From: Rhodothermales bacterium
GTDB taxonomy: Bacteria > Bacteroidota > Rhodothermia > Rhodothermales > Bin80
Assembly: GCA_958296045.1 (NCBI GenBank)
Contig: CATQHT010000002.1
Coordinates: 682,001 to 746,000 of the forward strand
Length of the DNA: 64,000 bases
Reading direction: 5' to 3'
Each line of letters starts with the position of its first letter. The stretch's first letter is position 1. Under the pieces are notes generated by a model that was not told where the DNA came from, did no database searches, and was given only the letters and a program-made list of their open reading frames with translations. This document shows positions 53,561-63,165 of the stretch, one piece after another. Made by a program: the position numbers and the translations under genes.

Positions 53561-56500
53561 GTGGAAGGCAGGAAACATCGTACCGGTCACCGCAGCATCC
53601 GGGCGTCAACCGGCTTTCGCTGCGGCGCAAGAACGTGGGCCGCGTGCCTAGTACTCCTGGCCGCATGCTCGACTCCGCCCGAGTACGATCAGGCATGGAT
53701 CGAAGGCGACGGATACCGGAAGCAGGCGCTAAGGCCGCCGATGGGGCGGGGCGAAGGCTTTACCGAGATGCGTGCGGCCCGCACCAGGGTCGACTTCAAC
53801 AACACGCTGCCGGATTCCCTGTGGCTGCGCAACCGGCATCTGGTGAACGGGTCGGGCGTAGCGCTCGGGGATGTGGATGGCGACGGATGGTCCGACATCT
53901 TTTTGGCCAGCATGGCGGGGCTCAATGCGCTGTACATCAACCACGGCAACTGGACCTTCGGAGAGGTAAGCGATCACGCCACTACCGAGGCGGAAGCCAG
54001 AACGAGCGGCGCTGTAATGGCCGACATGGATGGAGATGACGATCTAGACCTCATTCTGACTTCGCTCGGCGGCGGCATCACGGCCTTCGAGAACGAAGGT
54101 AAAAGGAGCTTCATTGACATCACACACCAGGCCGGACTGTGGCGCCCCGGTGGCGCCACGTCCATGGCATTGGCGGACGTCGATGGAGATAACGATCTGG
54201 ACCTGTATGTCGGGTACTACAAAGCACAAACTGTCAAAGACCTGTATCCGCCAGAGCGGCTGGCGTTTGAACGTGTCGTCCGGGCAGTGGGCGACACGTA
54301 TGCCATCGATCCAGAATTTGCATCCCACTACCGGCTGGTGCGCCAAGGCAATCGGCTGATGCGCCTTGAGGTCGCCGAGCCGGACCACTTCTTTCTGAAC
54401 GACGGGGAAGGGCGCTTCGAGGAGGTGAACCCACTGGGAGGGGCATTCAGAGGTGAAGACGGGCAGCCGCTTAGAGAGACGCCCCGGGACTGGGCCCTTA
54501 GCGTGCGCTTTCAGGACCTGAGCGGGGACCGGATCCCGGACCTGTATGTGTGCAACGACTTTGAGAGTCCCGACCGTTTCTGGATCGGGGATGGGAAGGG
54601 CGGCTTTGATGCGGCGCCCGCTACAGCGGTGCGCAAGACCAGCCAGTCCACCATGTCGGTGGCGGCAGGTGACGCCAATGGTGACGGCCACGTGGACCTA
54701 TTCCTGGCGGACATGCTTAGCATGCACTATGTGCAGCGCCAGCGCCAGCATCTGGCGATCCCGCCAGAGGTGGTGACTATCGGTGACCTGGCAGCCCGTC
54801 CGCAGGTGATGCAAAACATGCTCCTGGTAGCCGACGGCGACGGGACCTTTGCGGAGGTCGCATATATGGCCGGCGTCGCTCAGACCGGCTGGACGTGGAG
54901 CAGCGCGTTCCTCGATGTGAACCTTGACGGCCACCAGGACCTGTTGCTGACGACCGGCCATGTCTACGACGCCATGGATTCTGACGCGCAGATGCAGTCG
55001 GGGAGGCCCGGTGGCGACTGGCGTACGAAGCTGCGGCTATTTCCGGGGCTGGACCTGCCGAACGTAGCATTCCGAGGCCGTGGCGACGGCACCTTTGTGC
55101 TCATGCCAGACGGGTGGGGGCTGGGCTGGAGCCCGGATGTCTCGCACGGGATGGCGTTCGCGGACCTGGATGGTGACGGCGACCTCGATGCCGTGATCAA
55201 TCGTCTCAACGGGCCTGCCGGACTGTTTCGCAACGATGCTACCGCGCCCCGCCTAGCCGTACGCCTGCGCGGTACCGCGCCCAACACGCGCGCGGTGGGC
55301 GCGCGAATCGTCGTAACCGGGGACGGCCTGCCGACCCGGCAGGCCGAGGTGATCGCGGGCGGCCTCTACCTGTCATCCAGCGATCCGCTGCGCTCCTTTG
55401 CAGTGCGTGAACGGGCAACCGTCACCGTGCACTGGCCCAGTGGCCAAGAGAGCGTCATTCGGGATGCAGAGGCTGGTTACCTGTACGAGTTACGGGAAGG
55501 TGAATCTTGGCCCGTGGCGCCACCCGATTCGATCATAACGCCACGCGCGTTGATGCGTCCTGTTACGTTACCCCTGGTGCACTATGAAGCCCCATACCAG
55601 GACTTTGCGCGCCAGCCCCTGCTGCCGCGGCGCTTGAGTCAGCGCGGTCCCGCCCTGGCGATCACCGACGCGGACGGCGACGGGGAGGATGATATCGTGA
55701 TGGGGGCTGGCCGTGGAGGCCGCCTCGCGTTCGTTAAGAACCCGGGAGGCGCTACGGTGCGCATAGAGCACCTGGGACCGCTAGCGAGCGGAGACCACGC
55801 CGGCGTGGTGGCCGCAGGAGACGGCCGGCTTGTTGTAGCGGTATCCAACTATGAGCGGGGTCCCGTTGATGCCGAGGAGGCCGCCATGCTGCAAGTAATG
55901 ACGCTGGATGCTCCAGACGGGACGCAGACTATTACACTTGGTGCGGCAACGCCTGGCCCGCTGGTGCTGGCCGACTTTGATGCGGATGGCTCGCTGGATC
56001 TCTTGGTCGGTGGCCACTTTGTGCCTGGAAGGTATCCAGAGCCCGCGTCCAGCCAGATCCTGCGTGGGTATTCGGATACGTTCGTTGCGGATCCGGCCCT
56101 GAGCCAGCCACTAAAGGATGTCGGCCTCGTGAGCGGAGCTGTGGCGGGAGATCTAGACGGGGACGGCGACAGCGACCTAGCATTGGCTGTGGAGTGGGGG
56201 CCGGTAAAGGTATTTCTTAATGACGGGCGAGGCCTCCTAACGGACCGGACCGAGGCGCTGGGTCTGGGTGCGTACATCGGGTGGTGGAACGGGGTGGCAC
56301 TGGGCGACTTCGACGGGGATGGCCGGCTCGACATGGTGGCGACCAACTGGGGTACCAATACGTCTTACGCGGGCTCTGGTCGACCGCTTGTTGCCTATTA
56401 TGGTGACCTAGACCGCAATGGCACCGTAGATATCCTGGAAGCGCGCTTTGATGCGGGCCTTTCGGAATACGGCATGGTGCGCGATCTGCGCGTGCTGTCG

Positions 56501-57256
56501 CACGCAATACCACCGATTGTAGGCCGTGTGCGCTCCTACCACGAGTTTGCAGAGCTGAACGTTACGGAGCTTTTTGGCGAGGTGCTGGGCGCTATGGAAA
56601 GGCATGAAGCCCACACGCTAACCAGTATGGTGTTCCTGAACCGTGGCGACACGTTTGAGGGTTCCCCACTGCCGCTTGCCGCGCAGCGGACGCCGGCATT
56701 TGCAGCCGCGGTGGCGGACTATGACGGTGATGGCAACGAAGATCTCTTCCTCAGTCAGAACTTCTTCGCGGTGCCTGAAACACAGCCCAGGATGGATGCC
56801 GGACGTGGGTTGATGCTGCTCGGCGACGGACATGGTAGCTTTGAGCCGATGTCTGCGGCAGCGGCCGGGATAGCGGTTTTTGGAGAGCAGCGGGCAGCGG
56901 CTGTAGGGGACTTCGATCGCGATGGCCGTGCCGACTTGGTGGTGACGCAGAACGGCTCACCGCCCGTGCTGCACATGAATCAGGGAGAGCGGCCCGGCAT
57001 CCTTGTCACGCTGAAAGATCCTTTTGGTGGCATAGGAGCCGTGATGCGGCTCCGCTATGCCGATGGCACCGCCGGCCCTGCGCGCATCGTGGCGGCCGGA
57101 TCAGGCTACTGGACGCAGCATGCGCTGGAGCAGGTGCTGGGCGCCGCTGGAACGCCCGTGGCGCTTTGGGTGCGCTGGCCTGGCGGCGTGGTCACCGAGT
57201 CGCCCCTGGCACCGGACCAGTCCGCGGTCGTGTCCTTTGGGCCCAATGACCGGTAG
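53561..57256 (+). CDS. CRTAC1-type FG-GAP/ASPIC-UnbV lipoprotein, double module (first copy)
   Basis: With the in-frame GTG at 53561 the protein has 1231 residues and a lipobox LVLLAACS (Cys 36); no ATG is available, so the start is uncertain. The mature part holds 14 DxDGDGxxD-type motifs: seven (from GDVDGDGWSD to ADLDGDGDLD), an ASPIC/UnbV domain (GLYLSSSDPLRSFAV, VTVHWPSGQESV), then DFARQPLLPRRLS, seven more (from TDADGDGEDD to GDFDRDGRAD) and a second ASPIC domain (RIVAAGSGYWTQ). Each set of seven should fold as an integrin-like calcium-binding propeller. It is a paralogue of the next gene and overlaps it by 11 bp. The family is widespread beside SusCD pairs but has no known function that I can name. 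Confidence 0.9.
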   Translation: MEGRKHRTGHRSIRASTGFRCGARTWAACLVLLAACSTPPEYDQAWIEGDGYRKQALRPPMGRGEGFTEMRAARTRVDFNNTLPDSLWLRNRHLVNGSGVALGDVDGDGWSDIFLASMAGLNALYINHGNWTFGEVSDHATTEAEARTSGAVMADMDGDDDLDLILTSLGGGITAFENEGKRSFIDITHQAGLWRPGGATSMALADVDGDNDLDLYVGYYKAQTVKDLYPPERLAFERVVRAVGDTYAIDPEFASHYRLVRQGNRLMRLEVAEPDHFFLNDGEGRFEEVNPLGGAFRGEDGQPLRETPRDWALSVRFQDLSGDRIPDLYVCNDFESPDRFWIGDGKGGFDAAPATAVRKTSQSTMSVAAGDANGDGHVDLFLADMLSMHYVQRQRQHLAIPPEVVTIGDLAARPQVMQNMLLVADGDGTFAEVAYMAGVAQTGWTWSSAFLDVNLDGHQDLLLTTGHVYDAMDSDAQMQSGRPGGDWRTKLRLFPGLDLPNVAFRGRGDGTFVLMPDGWGLGWSPDVSHGMAFADLDGDGDLDAVINRLNGPAGLFRNDATAPRLAVRLRGTAPNTRAVGARIVVTGDGLPTRQAEVIAGGLYLSSSDPLRSFAVRERATVTVHWPSGQESVIRDAEAGYLYELREGESWPVAPPDSIITPRALMRPVTLPLVHYEAPYQDFARQPLLPRRLSQRGPALAITDADGDGEDDIVMGAGRGGRLAFVKNPGGATVRIEHLGPLASGDHAGVVAAGDGRLVVAVSNYERGPVDAEEAAMLQVMTLDAPDGTQTITLGAATPGPLVLADFDADGSLDLLVGGHFVPGRYPEPASSQILRGYSDTFVADPALSQPLKDVGLVSGAVAGDLDGDGDSDLALAVEWGPVKVFLNDGRGLLTDRTEALGLGAYIGWWNGVALGDFDGDGRLDMVATNWGTNTSYAGSGRPLVAYYGDLDRNGTVDILEARFDAGLSEYGMVRDLRVLSHAIPPIVGRVRSYHEFAELNVTELFGEVLGAMERHEAHTLTSMVFLNRGDTFEGSPLPLAAQRTPAFAAAVADYDGDGNEDLFLSQNFFAVPETQPRMDAGRGLMLLGDGHGSFEPMSAAAAGIAVFGEQRAAAVGDFDRDGRADLVVTQNGSPPVLHMNQGERPGILVTLKDPFGGIGAVMRLRYADGTAGPARIVAAGSGYWTQHALEQVLGAAGTPVALWVRWPGGVVTESPLAPDQSAVVSFGPNDR

Positions 57257-60200
57257 CGCCGCGCTTCGGTTTGTAGCGGCGCTGGCCGGGGTGTGCTTCA
57301 TGGCGGCATGTGGGGCTGAGCTGGGTGAATGGCAATCGGAAGACGAGGTGCGGTGGCGCACACTCGCGTCGCCGTCTGGAAGAAGCGCGGGATTCAGGCA
57401 GGTGGCGCCTGCCCGTACGGGGGTTACCGCGGGCAACTACGTGTCAGGGTCGCAGATTACGGCCAACCGCCACGTCATGCACGGCTCGGGTGTGGCTATT
57501 GGCGACGTCGATGGGGATGGGCGGCCAGACATAGCGCTGGCGCGCCTTTTTGACGACAACGTGTTGTATCGCAACGATGGCCACTGGCGCTTTACGGATG
57601 TTACGCGCGAAGCCGGGATAGCGCTGCCAGGCCGCCAGTCCACAGGCGTCGCACTGGCCGACCTGGATGGCGACGGGGACCTGGACATGCTGGTCACCAC
57701 GCTTTCTGGACCAGGGGCCGTGCTGCGCAACAATGGTATGGGACGATTTGCCGATGTCACCAATGCCTCTGGTCTGGCGCTGGGATCGGGTGCGACCACG
57801 ATGGCACTAGCGGACATCGATGGCGATCACGACCTGGATCTCTACGTCGCCCGCTACAAACGTATAGCACTGGCGGATAGCCTTCCAGCAAGCGCCATCA
57901 GCTGGGAAGAGATCCTGGTGGACTCCACGTACAAGGTTCGGGCCGCGTTTGAAGATCATTACCGGTTTCGGCGGTACGGCGACAAGGTGGTGCGCCTGGA
58001 ACTGGCAGAGCCCGACGCACTGTACCTCAACGATGGTACAGGGGTCTTTGAACCGGCAGACTGGACCGGCCAGTCTTTTGTAGATGCGCACGGCCAGCCG
58101 CTGGAGGCGGCGCCCAGGGACTGGGCGCTCACGGCCCGCTTTCACGACATCAACGGCGACGGCTTTGCAGACCTGTATGTATGCAACGACTTTGAAAGCG
58201 AGGACGCGCTATGGTTCGGTGATGGCACAGGCACAATGAAGCTGGCCGCGCCACATGTGCTGCGCAAAACCAGCAACGCCACCATGTCCGTGGACTTTTC
58301 CGACATAGACAGGGATGGCCATATGGACATCTTTCTGACGGATATGCTAAGCCGTGACTATGCTCGACGCCAGCGCCAGCGCAATACGCGCATCCCGTTG
58401 CCGGTGCGCGCTGGAGACCTGGACGCGCGCCCGCAGGAAATGCAGAACATGCTCTTTCTTAACCGGGGTGATGCCACCTTCGCGGAGGTGGCCCGCCTAG
58501 CGGGCGTGGCTGCGTCAGACTGGTCCTGGGCTACGAGCTTTCTTGACGTTGACCTTGACGGTTACGAAGACCTATTGATCACTACGGGCCATGTGTTTGA
58601 TATCCAGGACCTGGATGCGCAGGCCAATGAGCAGGAGCGCCTGCGGCGCGCTGTTAATATGCGTACGGCTCGCGCGCTGATTCTGGACTTTCCGCCATTG
58701 GCGCTTACCAACGTGGCCTTTCGCAATAGGGGTGACCGCACGTTTACTCCGGTGCCTAACGGTTGGGGCCTGGGCAAGGAGGCGGACGTCTCGCATGGAA
58801 TGGCACTGGGAGACCTCGATGGCGATGGCGATTTGGATGTCGTCATCAACCGCCTGAACGCCGCTGCGGGCTTGTATGAGAACCGGGCACCTGGCCGTCG
58901 CATTGCGGTGCGCATCAAAGGGCCTGGGCGCAACACATATGGCGTGGGTACCACCGTGCACGTCTATTGCGAGGGATTGGCTGCGCAGCAGAAGGAGATC
59001 ACCGCTGGAGGCCAGTATGTATCACACAGCCAGATGGTGGCGGTGTTTGCGGCGACCGAAGACAGCTGTAGCCTCGAGGTCGCCTGGCCAGGCGGCAAGC
59101 GATCGAGCGTGGCGTCCGTCTTGGCAGGTCGACTCTATGAGGTATCGTACGAAGGTGCCGTAGCATTGCCCGCGCTGGTGGATGCGACGGGGGCTACCGA
59201 TGCCGTCTTTGTATCGACCCAGGTGCTGCCGCCCGTAACCGAGACACTCTACCATGACTTTGCTCGGCAGCCCCTGCTGCCGCGTCGATTGAGCCGCCGC
59301 GGTCCTGCAGCCGCTGCGGCCGACCTGGACGGCGACGGGGACCCCGATTTGGTGCTGGGAGCCGGCATGGGCGGGCGCCTGACAGCATGGTACAACAGAG
59401 GCGGAAGGTTGCACAGAGCCTATGCATCGGCCCCTGTATCTGGGGATGTGACCGGGATCGTGGTGCTGCCGGATTCGGTGGGCACTGCCCGCATCCTGGC
59501 GGGTATCGCCAACTACGAGCGCACCCCAGACACCACTGGAGACTCGTCATATGTGCTGGAGCTTGCGGCCTCCACAGCGCGCAGGATTCCCTTCGGCCTT
59601 GATGCACCCGGTCCTATGGCGCTGGCGGACATGGATGGCGACGGGGATCTAGACCTCTTCGTGGGCGGTTCCTTCAGGCCGGGTGCATATCCGCTAGCGG
59701 CTACAAGTCGTATCTACCGCAACACGGCGGGGAGACTGGAACCCGACGACGCATGGAGCCGGCCGTTTTATGGCCTGGGCATGACGTCTGGAGTGGCGCT
59801 TGGCGACCTGGACGGCGACAGCGATGCCGATGTCGTGCTGGCCCAGGATTGGGGGCCGCTAAGGGTGATGATGAGCGAAGGCGGCACGTTTGTGGACCGA
59901 ACGCAGGCATTGGGGCTGGCGCAGCATACCGGCTGGTGGCGCGGCGTAGCGATGGGGGATTTTGACGAGGATGGCCGGCTGGACCTCGTCGCCACGAATT
60001 GGGGATGGAACCATGTGGCGCACGAGGCTATGCCGGTGCGTCTGTATTATGGTGATATCGACGCTAACGGGATGATGGACCTTTTTGAGGCGTTGTGGGA
60101 GCCGTCGCTGGACGCCTACGTGCCTGCCCGGCAGCTGGGTGATTTGGCGTCGGGCGTGCCGGCGCTGCGGCGCCGGTTCGCTTCCCATGCTGCCTTTGCC

Positions 60201-60914
60201 TCCTTACCGCTGGCACAGGTGCTCCAAGGCGCGTGGAGCTCGTTGCACTACGTGGAAGCGACCACTTTGAGCTCTACCGCGTGGCTTAATCGGGGCAGCC
60301 ACTTTGAGGTGCGCTCGCTGCCACAAGAGGCCCAGCAGACCGTGGCTTCCGGCGTCGTAGTCGTGGATATCGATGCGGACGGTCACGAGGATCTGGTGCT
60401 GGCGCAGAACTACTTTGCTTTGCCTTTATCCACGTCGCGTCACGACGCAGGTCGCGGGCTCTGGCTTCGAGGGGACGGCCATGGTGGCTTCATCTCCATG
60501 GGCCGGTCAGGCCTAGCCGCCTATGGTGAGCAGCGTGCGGCGGTCACGGCGGACTGGGATCAGGATGGACGCAGCGACCTTCTAATAACGCAGCACGGGG
60601 CCGCGCCGGTGGTGCTTAGCAACGTGTCATCGCGAAGTGGTCTGCGCGTTCGCCTGGAGGGCCCTGCGGACAACCCCTGGGGTATTGGCGCCACCGTCAG
60701 GATCATTTATGCCGACAGCAGCCGGGGACCGGCGCGCCTAGTGACGGCAGGCTCTGGATACTGGTCGCAGCAAGCACCGGTGCTCGTGCTGGGCCGGCGT
60801 TGGGGCGTAGAGGCGGCAGGGGCAGCGGTACGCTGGTCTGACGGCGCAACGTCGCTGGTGCCAGTGGTACCAGATGCACTTGAGGTGACCGTCCAGCGCA
60901 GCGAAGCAAAGTGA
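57246..60914 (+). CDS. CRTAC1-type FG-GAP/ASPIC-UnbV lipoprotein, double module (second copy)
   Basis: The ATG at 57246 lies inside the end of the previous gene (11-bp overlap). It gives 1222 residues with a lipobox CFMAACGA (Cys 22). The layout equals the first copy: seven motifs (GDVDGDGRPD to GDLDGDGDLD), ASPIC domain (GGQYVSHSQMVAVFA, LEVAWPGGKRSS), DFARQPLLPRRLS, seven motifs (ADLDGDGDPD to ADWDQDGRSD), ASPIC domain (LVTAGSGYWSQQ). Identical blocks such as DLYVCNDFES and DFARQPLLPRRLS show a tandem duplication. Longer upstream frames lie in the previous gene and were not used. Expected location: outer membrane, probably facing out. Confidence 0.92.
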   Translation: MTGSAALRFVAALAGVCFMAACGAELGEWQSEDEVRWRTLASPSGRSAGFRQVAPARTGVTAGNYVSGSQITANRHVMHGSGVAIGDVDGDGRPDIALARLFDDNVLYRNDGHWRFTDVTREAGIALPGRQSTGVALADLDGDGDLDMLVTTLSGPGAVLRNNGMGRFADVTNASGLALGSGATTMALADIDGDHDLDLYVARYKRIALADSLPASAISWEEILVDSTYKVRAAFEDHYRFRRYGDKVVRLELAEPDALYLNDGTGVFEPADWTGQSFVDAHGQPLEAAPRDWALTARFHDINGDGFADLYVCNDFESEDALWFGDGTGTMKLAAPHVLRKTSNATMSVDFSDIDRDGHMDIFLTDMLSRDYARRQRQRNTRIPLPVRAGDLDARPQEMQNMLFLNRGDATFAEVARLAGVAASDWSWATSFLDVDLDGYEDLLITTGHVFDIQDLDAQANEQERLRRAVNMRTARALILDFPPLALTNVAFRNRGDRTFTPVPNGWGLGKEADVSHGMALGDLDGDGDLDVVINRLNAAAGLYENRAPGRRIAVRIKGPGRNTYGVGTTVHVYCEGLAAQQKEITAGGQYVSHSQMVAVFAATEDSCSLEVAWPGGKRSSVASVLAGRLYEVSYEGAVALPALVDATGATDAVFVSTQVLPPVTETLYHDFARQPLLPRRLSRRGPAAAAADLDGDGDPDLVLGAGMGGRLTAWYNRGGRLHRAYASAPVSGDVTGIVVLPDSVGTARILAGIANYERTPDTTGDSSYVLELAASTARRIPFGLDAPGPMALADMDGDGDLDLFVGGSFRPGAYPLAATSRIYRNTAGRLEPDDAWSRPFYGLGMTSGVALGDLDGDSDADVVLAQDWGPLRVMMSEGGTFVDRTQALGLAQHTGWWRGVAMGDFDEDGRLDLVATNWGWNHVAHEAMPVRLYYGDIDANGMMDLFEALWEPSLDAYVPARQLGDLASGVPALRRRFASHAAFASLPLAQVLQGAWSSLHYVEATTLSSTAWLNRGSHFEVRSLPQEAQQTVASGVVVVDIDADGHEDLVLAQNYFALPLSTSRHDAGRGLWLRGDGHGGFISMGRSGLAAYGEQRAAVTADWDQDGRSDLLITQHGAAPVVLSNVSSRSGLRVRLEGPADNPWGIGATVRIIYADSSRGPARLVTAGSGYWSQQAPVLVLGRRWGVEAAGAAVRWSDGATSLVPVVPDALEVTVQRSEAK

Positions 60915-63046
60915 CTGCGCTACGTTCCATGTTCTGGCCCGGGGTGTTGGTGGCCCTGCTTCTGGCGCCGGGATGCGCTGTGCCGCAGAGCCACGGCACC
61001 CGCGAGATGGCCCAAGTGCTAGAAGCGATCGCCCTCGAGACCGACCGGTATCCTCGCAGCAATGCGCACGCCAACAAGGCGCGCGTGCGCGCGCTGCGCG
61101 CGGTCCAGCCTCCGTCCGACCCGGAGGAGCATGTCCAATACGCAAGCCTGCTGGGCCAGGAGCTGCTGCGCGCCGGCGATAGCGAAGCCGCCATCGCACA
61201 ATTTGAATCAATACTGCGCGACATCGAGGCAGCACCTGACGTGTTTGATGCCTCTTACCTGCTCGGAGCCCAAGACTACCTGGCGCTCAGCTACCTGCGA
61301 CTGGGAGAGCAAGATAATTGTGTCGCCAACCCCAATGCTCAGCGGTGCCTGTTGCCCATTACCGCAGAAGGTGTGCACACGCTCAAGCGCGGATCCAGGG
61401 CCGCCATGGGCCTCTACCAGGAGCTGCTCACAGCAGATGCGGACGACTTGACGAGCCTGTGGCTTCTAAACTTGGCCGCCATGACGCTGGGCATCTATCC
61501 CGACAGCGTACCAGCCCAGTGGCGCGTCCCGCCCCAGGCACTGGAAGCCGAAGACGACGTGGGCAGGTTTGTGGACATCGCACCCCTATCTGGCGTGGAT
61601 GTGATGGGGCTCTCTGGCGGCGTCGTGATGGAAGACCTTACCGGTGATGGCGCGCTGGACATCCTGGCATCCTCCTGGGGGCTGCGCGACCCGCTGCGCT
61701 TCTTTGTCAACCTGGGCCAGGGCACCTTCGAGGATCGGAGCGCACACGCGGGCCTTGACGGGCTCACCGGAGGGCTTAACATGGTCCATGCGGACTACGA
61801 CAATGATGGCGATGCAGACGTGCTGGTGCTGCGAGGTGCCTGGCTGGCCCAAGGCCATCCCAACTCGCTGCTCCGAAACCGCGGCGACGGCACCTTCGAG
61901 GATGTAACAGTGCAGGCTGGATTGTACACGCTCCGCCCTACGCAGACGGCCGTATGGACCGACCTCGACCTTGACGGGGATCTGGACCTCTTCATTGGCA
62001 ACGAATCCAACCCCCAAGCCGGGTGGCACGACTGCGAATACTATCGCAACCTCGGCGACGGCACCTTTGAAGAGGCGGCAAGGGAGATGGGGCTCGCGGT
62101 GACTGGGTATGTTAAAGCTGTAATCAGCGGGGACTATAACAACGACGGATGGCCGGATCTGTACGTGTCGCGCTATGGAGATCCCAACCTGCTCCTGCAC
62201 AACGTGGGCGGCGTGGCGTTTGAAGAGGTAGCGGCTGTGGCCGGGGTGCAAGAACCGATCGACAGCTTTCCGGCATGGTTTTGGGATGTGGATAACGATG
62301 GGTGGCAGGACCTGTTTGTGTCTGGATGGCGGGCAAGTGCGGCAGATGTGGCGGCCGAATACCTAGGGCACGAGCGCGAGGACGCCAGGGCCAAGCTGTA
62401 CCGCAACAACCAGGACGGCACCTTTACCGATGTGGCGGGTGCGTTCAGGCTGGACCGAGTGATTTTTGCGATGGGCTCGAACTTCGGGGACCTGGATAAC
62501 GACGGCTGGCTCGATTTCTATGTCGGCACGGGGGATCCGAACCTGAGGGCGCTGATACCTAATCGGATGTTCCGCAATGACGCTGGTAAGCGGTTTGTGG
62601 AGGTTACCACCTCTGGGGGCTTCGGACATCTGCAGAAGGGCCATGGCGTCGCGTTTGGCGACATCGATGGCGATGGCGACCAGGACGTGTACGCAGTGAT
62701 GGGCGGTGCCTTCGAGGGAGACCTCGCCATGAACGTGCTCTTTGAGAATCCTGGCCACGGCAACGAGTGGGTAACGCTCGAGCTGGTAGGTACCCAGAGC
62801 AACCGGAGCGCTATCGGCGCGCGCATCCGTGTGGATGTGGTGACCGAAGATGGCCGGCGTTCTATCCATCGTACCGTCTCCGCAGGCGGCAGCTTTGGCG
62901 CCTCCAGCCTTTGGCAGGAGGTGGGGCTTGGGCAGGCGACAGCCATCGAAGCCCTCGAGGTCTACTGGCCCGCGCTGGGTAGCGTGCAGCGCCTAGAACG
63001 CGTATCCATGAGGCAGAAAGTGCGCATCGTGGAAGAGGAGCGCTAG
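60911..63046 (+). CDS. CRTAC1-type lipoprotein, single module with helical N-terminal domain
   Basis: The GTG at 60911 overlaps the previous stop (GTGA). It gives 711 residues with a lipobox LLLAPGCA (Cys 22). Residues about 30-200 are helical with TPR-like pattern (EHVQYASLLGQELLRAGDSEAAIAQFES). Then come seven Asp-rich motifs (EDLTGDGALD, ADYDNDGDAD, TDLDLDGDLD, GDYNNDGWPD, WDVDNDGWQD, GDLDNDGWLD, GDIDGDGDQD) and one ASPIC/UnbV domain (SAGGSFGASSLWQEVGLG, LEVYWPALGSVQ). It is a more distant relative of the two double-module proteins. The coupled translation suggests the three products are needed together. Confidence 0.92.
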   Translation: MTALRSMFWPGVLVALLLAPGCAVPQSHGTREMAQVLEAIALETDRYPRSNAHANKARVRALRAVQPPSDPEEHVQYASLLGQELLRAGDSEAAIAQFESILRDIEAAPDVFDASYLLGAQDYLALSYLRLGEQDNCVANPNAQRCLLPITAEGVHTLKRGSRAAMGLYQELLTADADDLTSLWLLNLAAMTLGIYPDSVPAQWRVPPQALEAEDDVGRFVDIAPLSGVDVMGLSGGVVMEDLTGDGALDILASSWGLRDPLRFFVNLGQGTFEDRSAHAGLDGLTGGLNMVHADYDNDGDADVLVLRGAWLAQGHPNSLLRNRGDGTFEDVTVQAGLYTLRPTQTAVWTDLDLDGDLDLFIGNESNPQAGWHDCEYYRNLGDGTFEEAAREMGLAVTGYVKAVISGDYNNDGWPDLYVSRYGDPNLLLHNVGGVAFEEVAAVAGVQEPIDSFPAWFWDVDNDGWQDLFVSGWRASAADVAAEYLGHEREDARAKLYRNNQDGTFTDVAGAFRLDRVIFAMGSNFGDLDNDGWLDFYVGTGDPNLRALIPNRMFRNDAGKRFVEVTTSGGFGHLQKGHGVAFGDIDGDGDQDVYAVMGGAFEGDLAMNVLFENPGHGNEWVTLELVGTQSNRSAIGARIRVDVVTEDGRRSIHRTVSAGGSFGASSLWQEVGLGQATAIEALEVYWPALGSVQRLERVSMRQKVRIVEEER

Positions 63047-63165
63047 ATGTGCCCAGAGGCGTGGCGTCCCTGGGCTGCGCAGCCCTGCGCGAAACACCAA
63101 GCACAGCCAACAGTCCTAGGTAGTTCTATCGCATTCCTACACCAATTCCCGTTTTTATTTTCGTC

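Noticed and set aside
57057-57245. Upstream extension of the second CRTAC1-type gene
   Set aside because: It overlaps the coding end of the first copy and would bury the lipobox signal peptide beginning at 57246.
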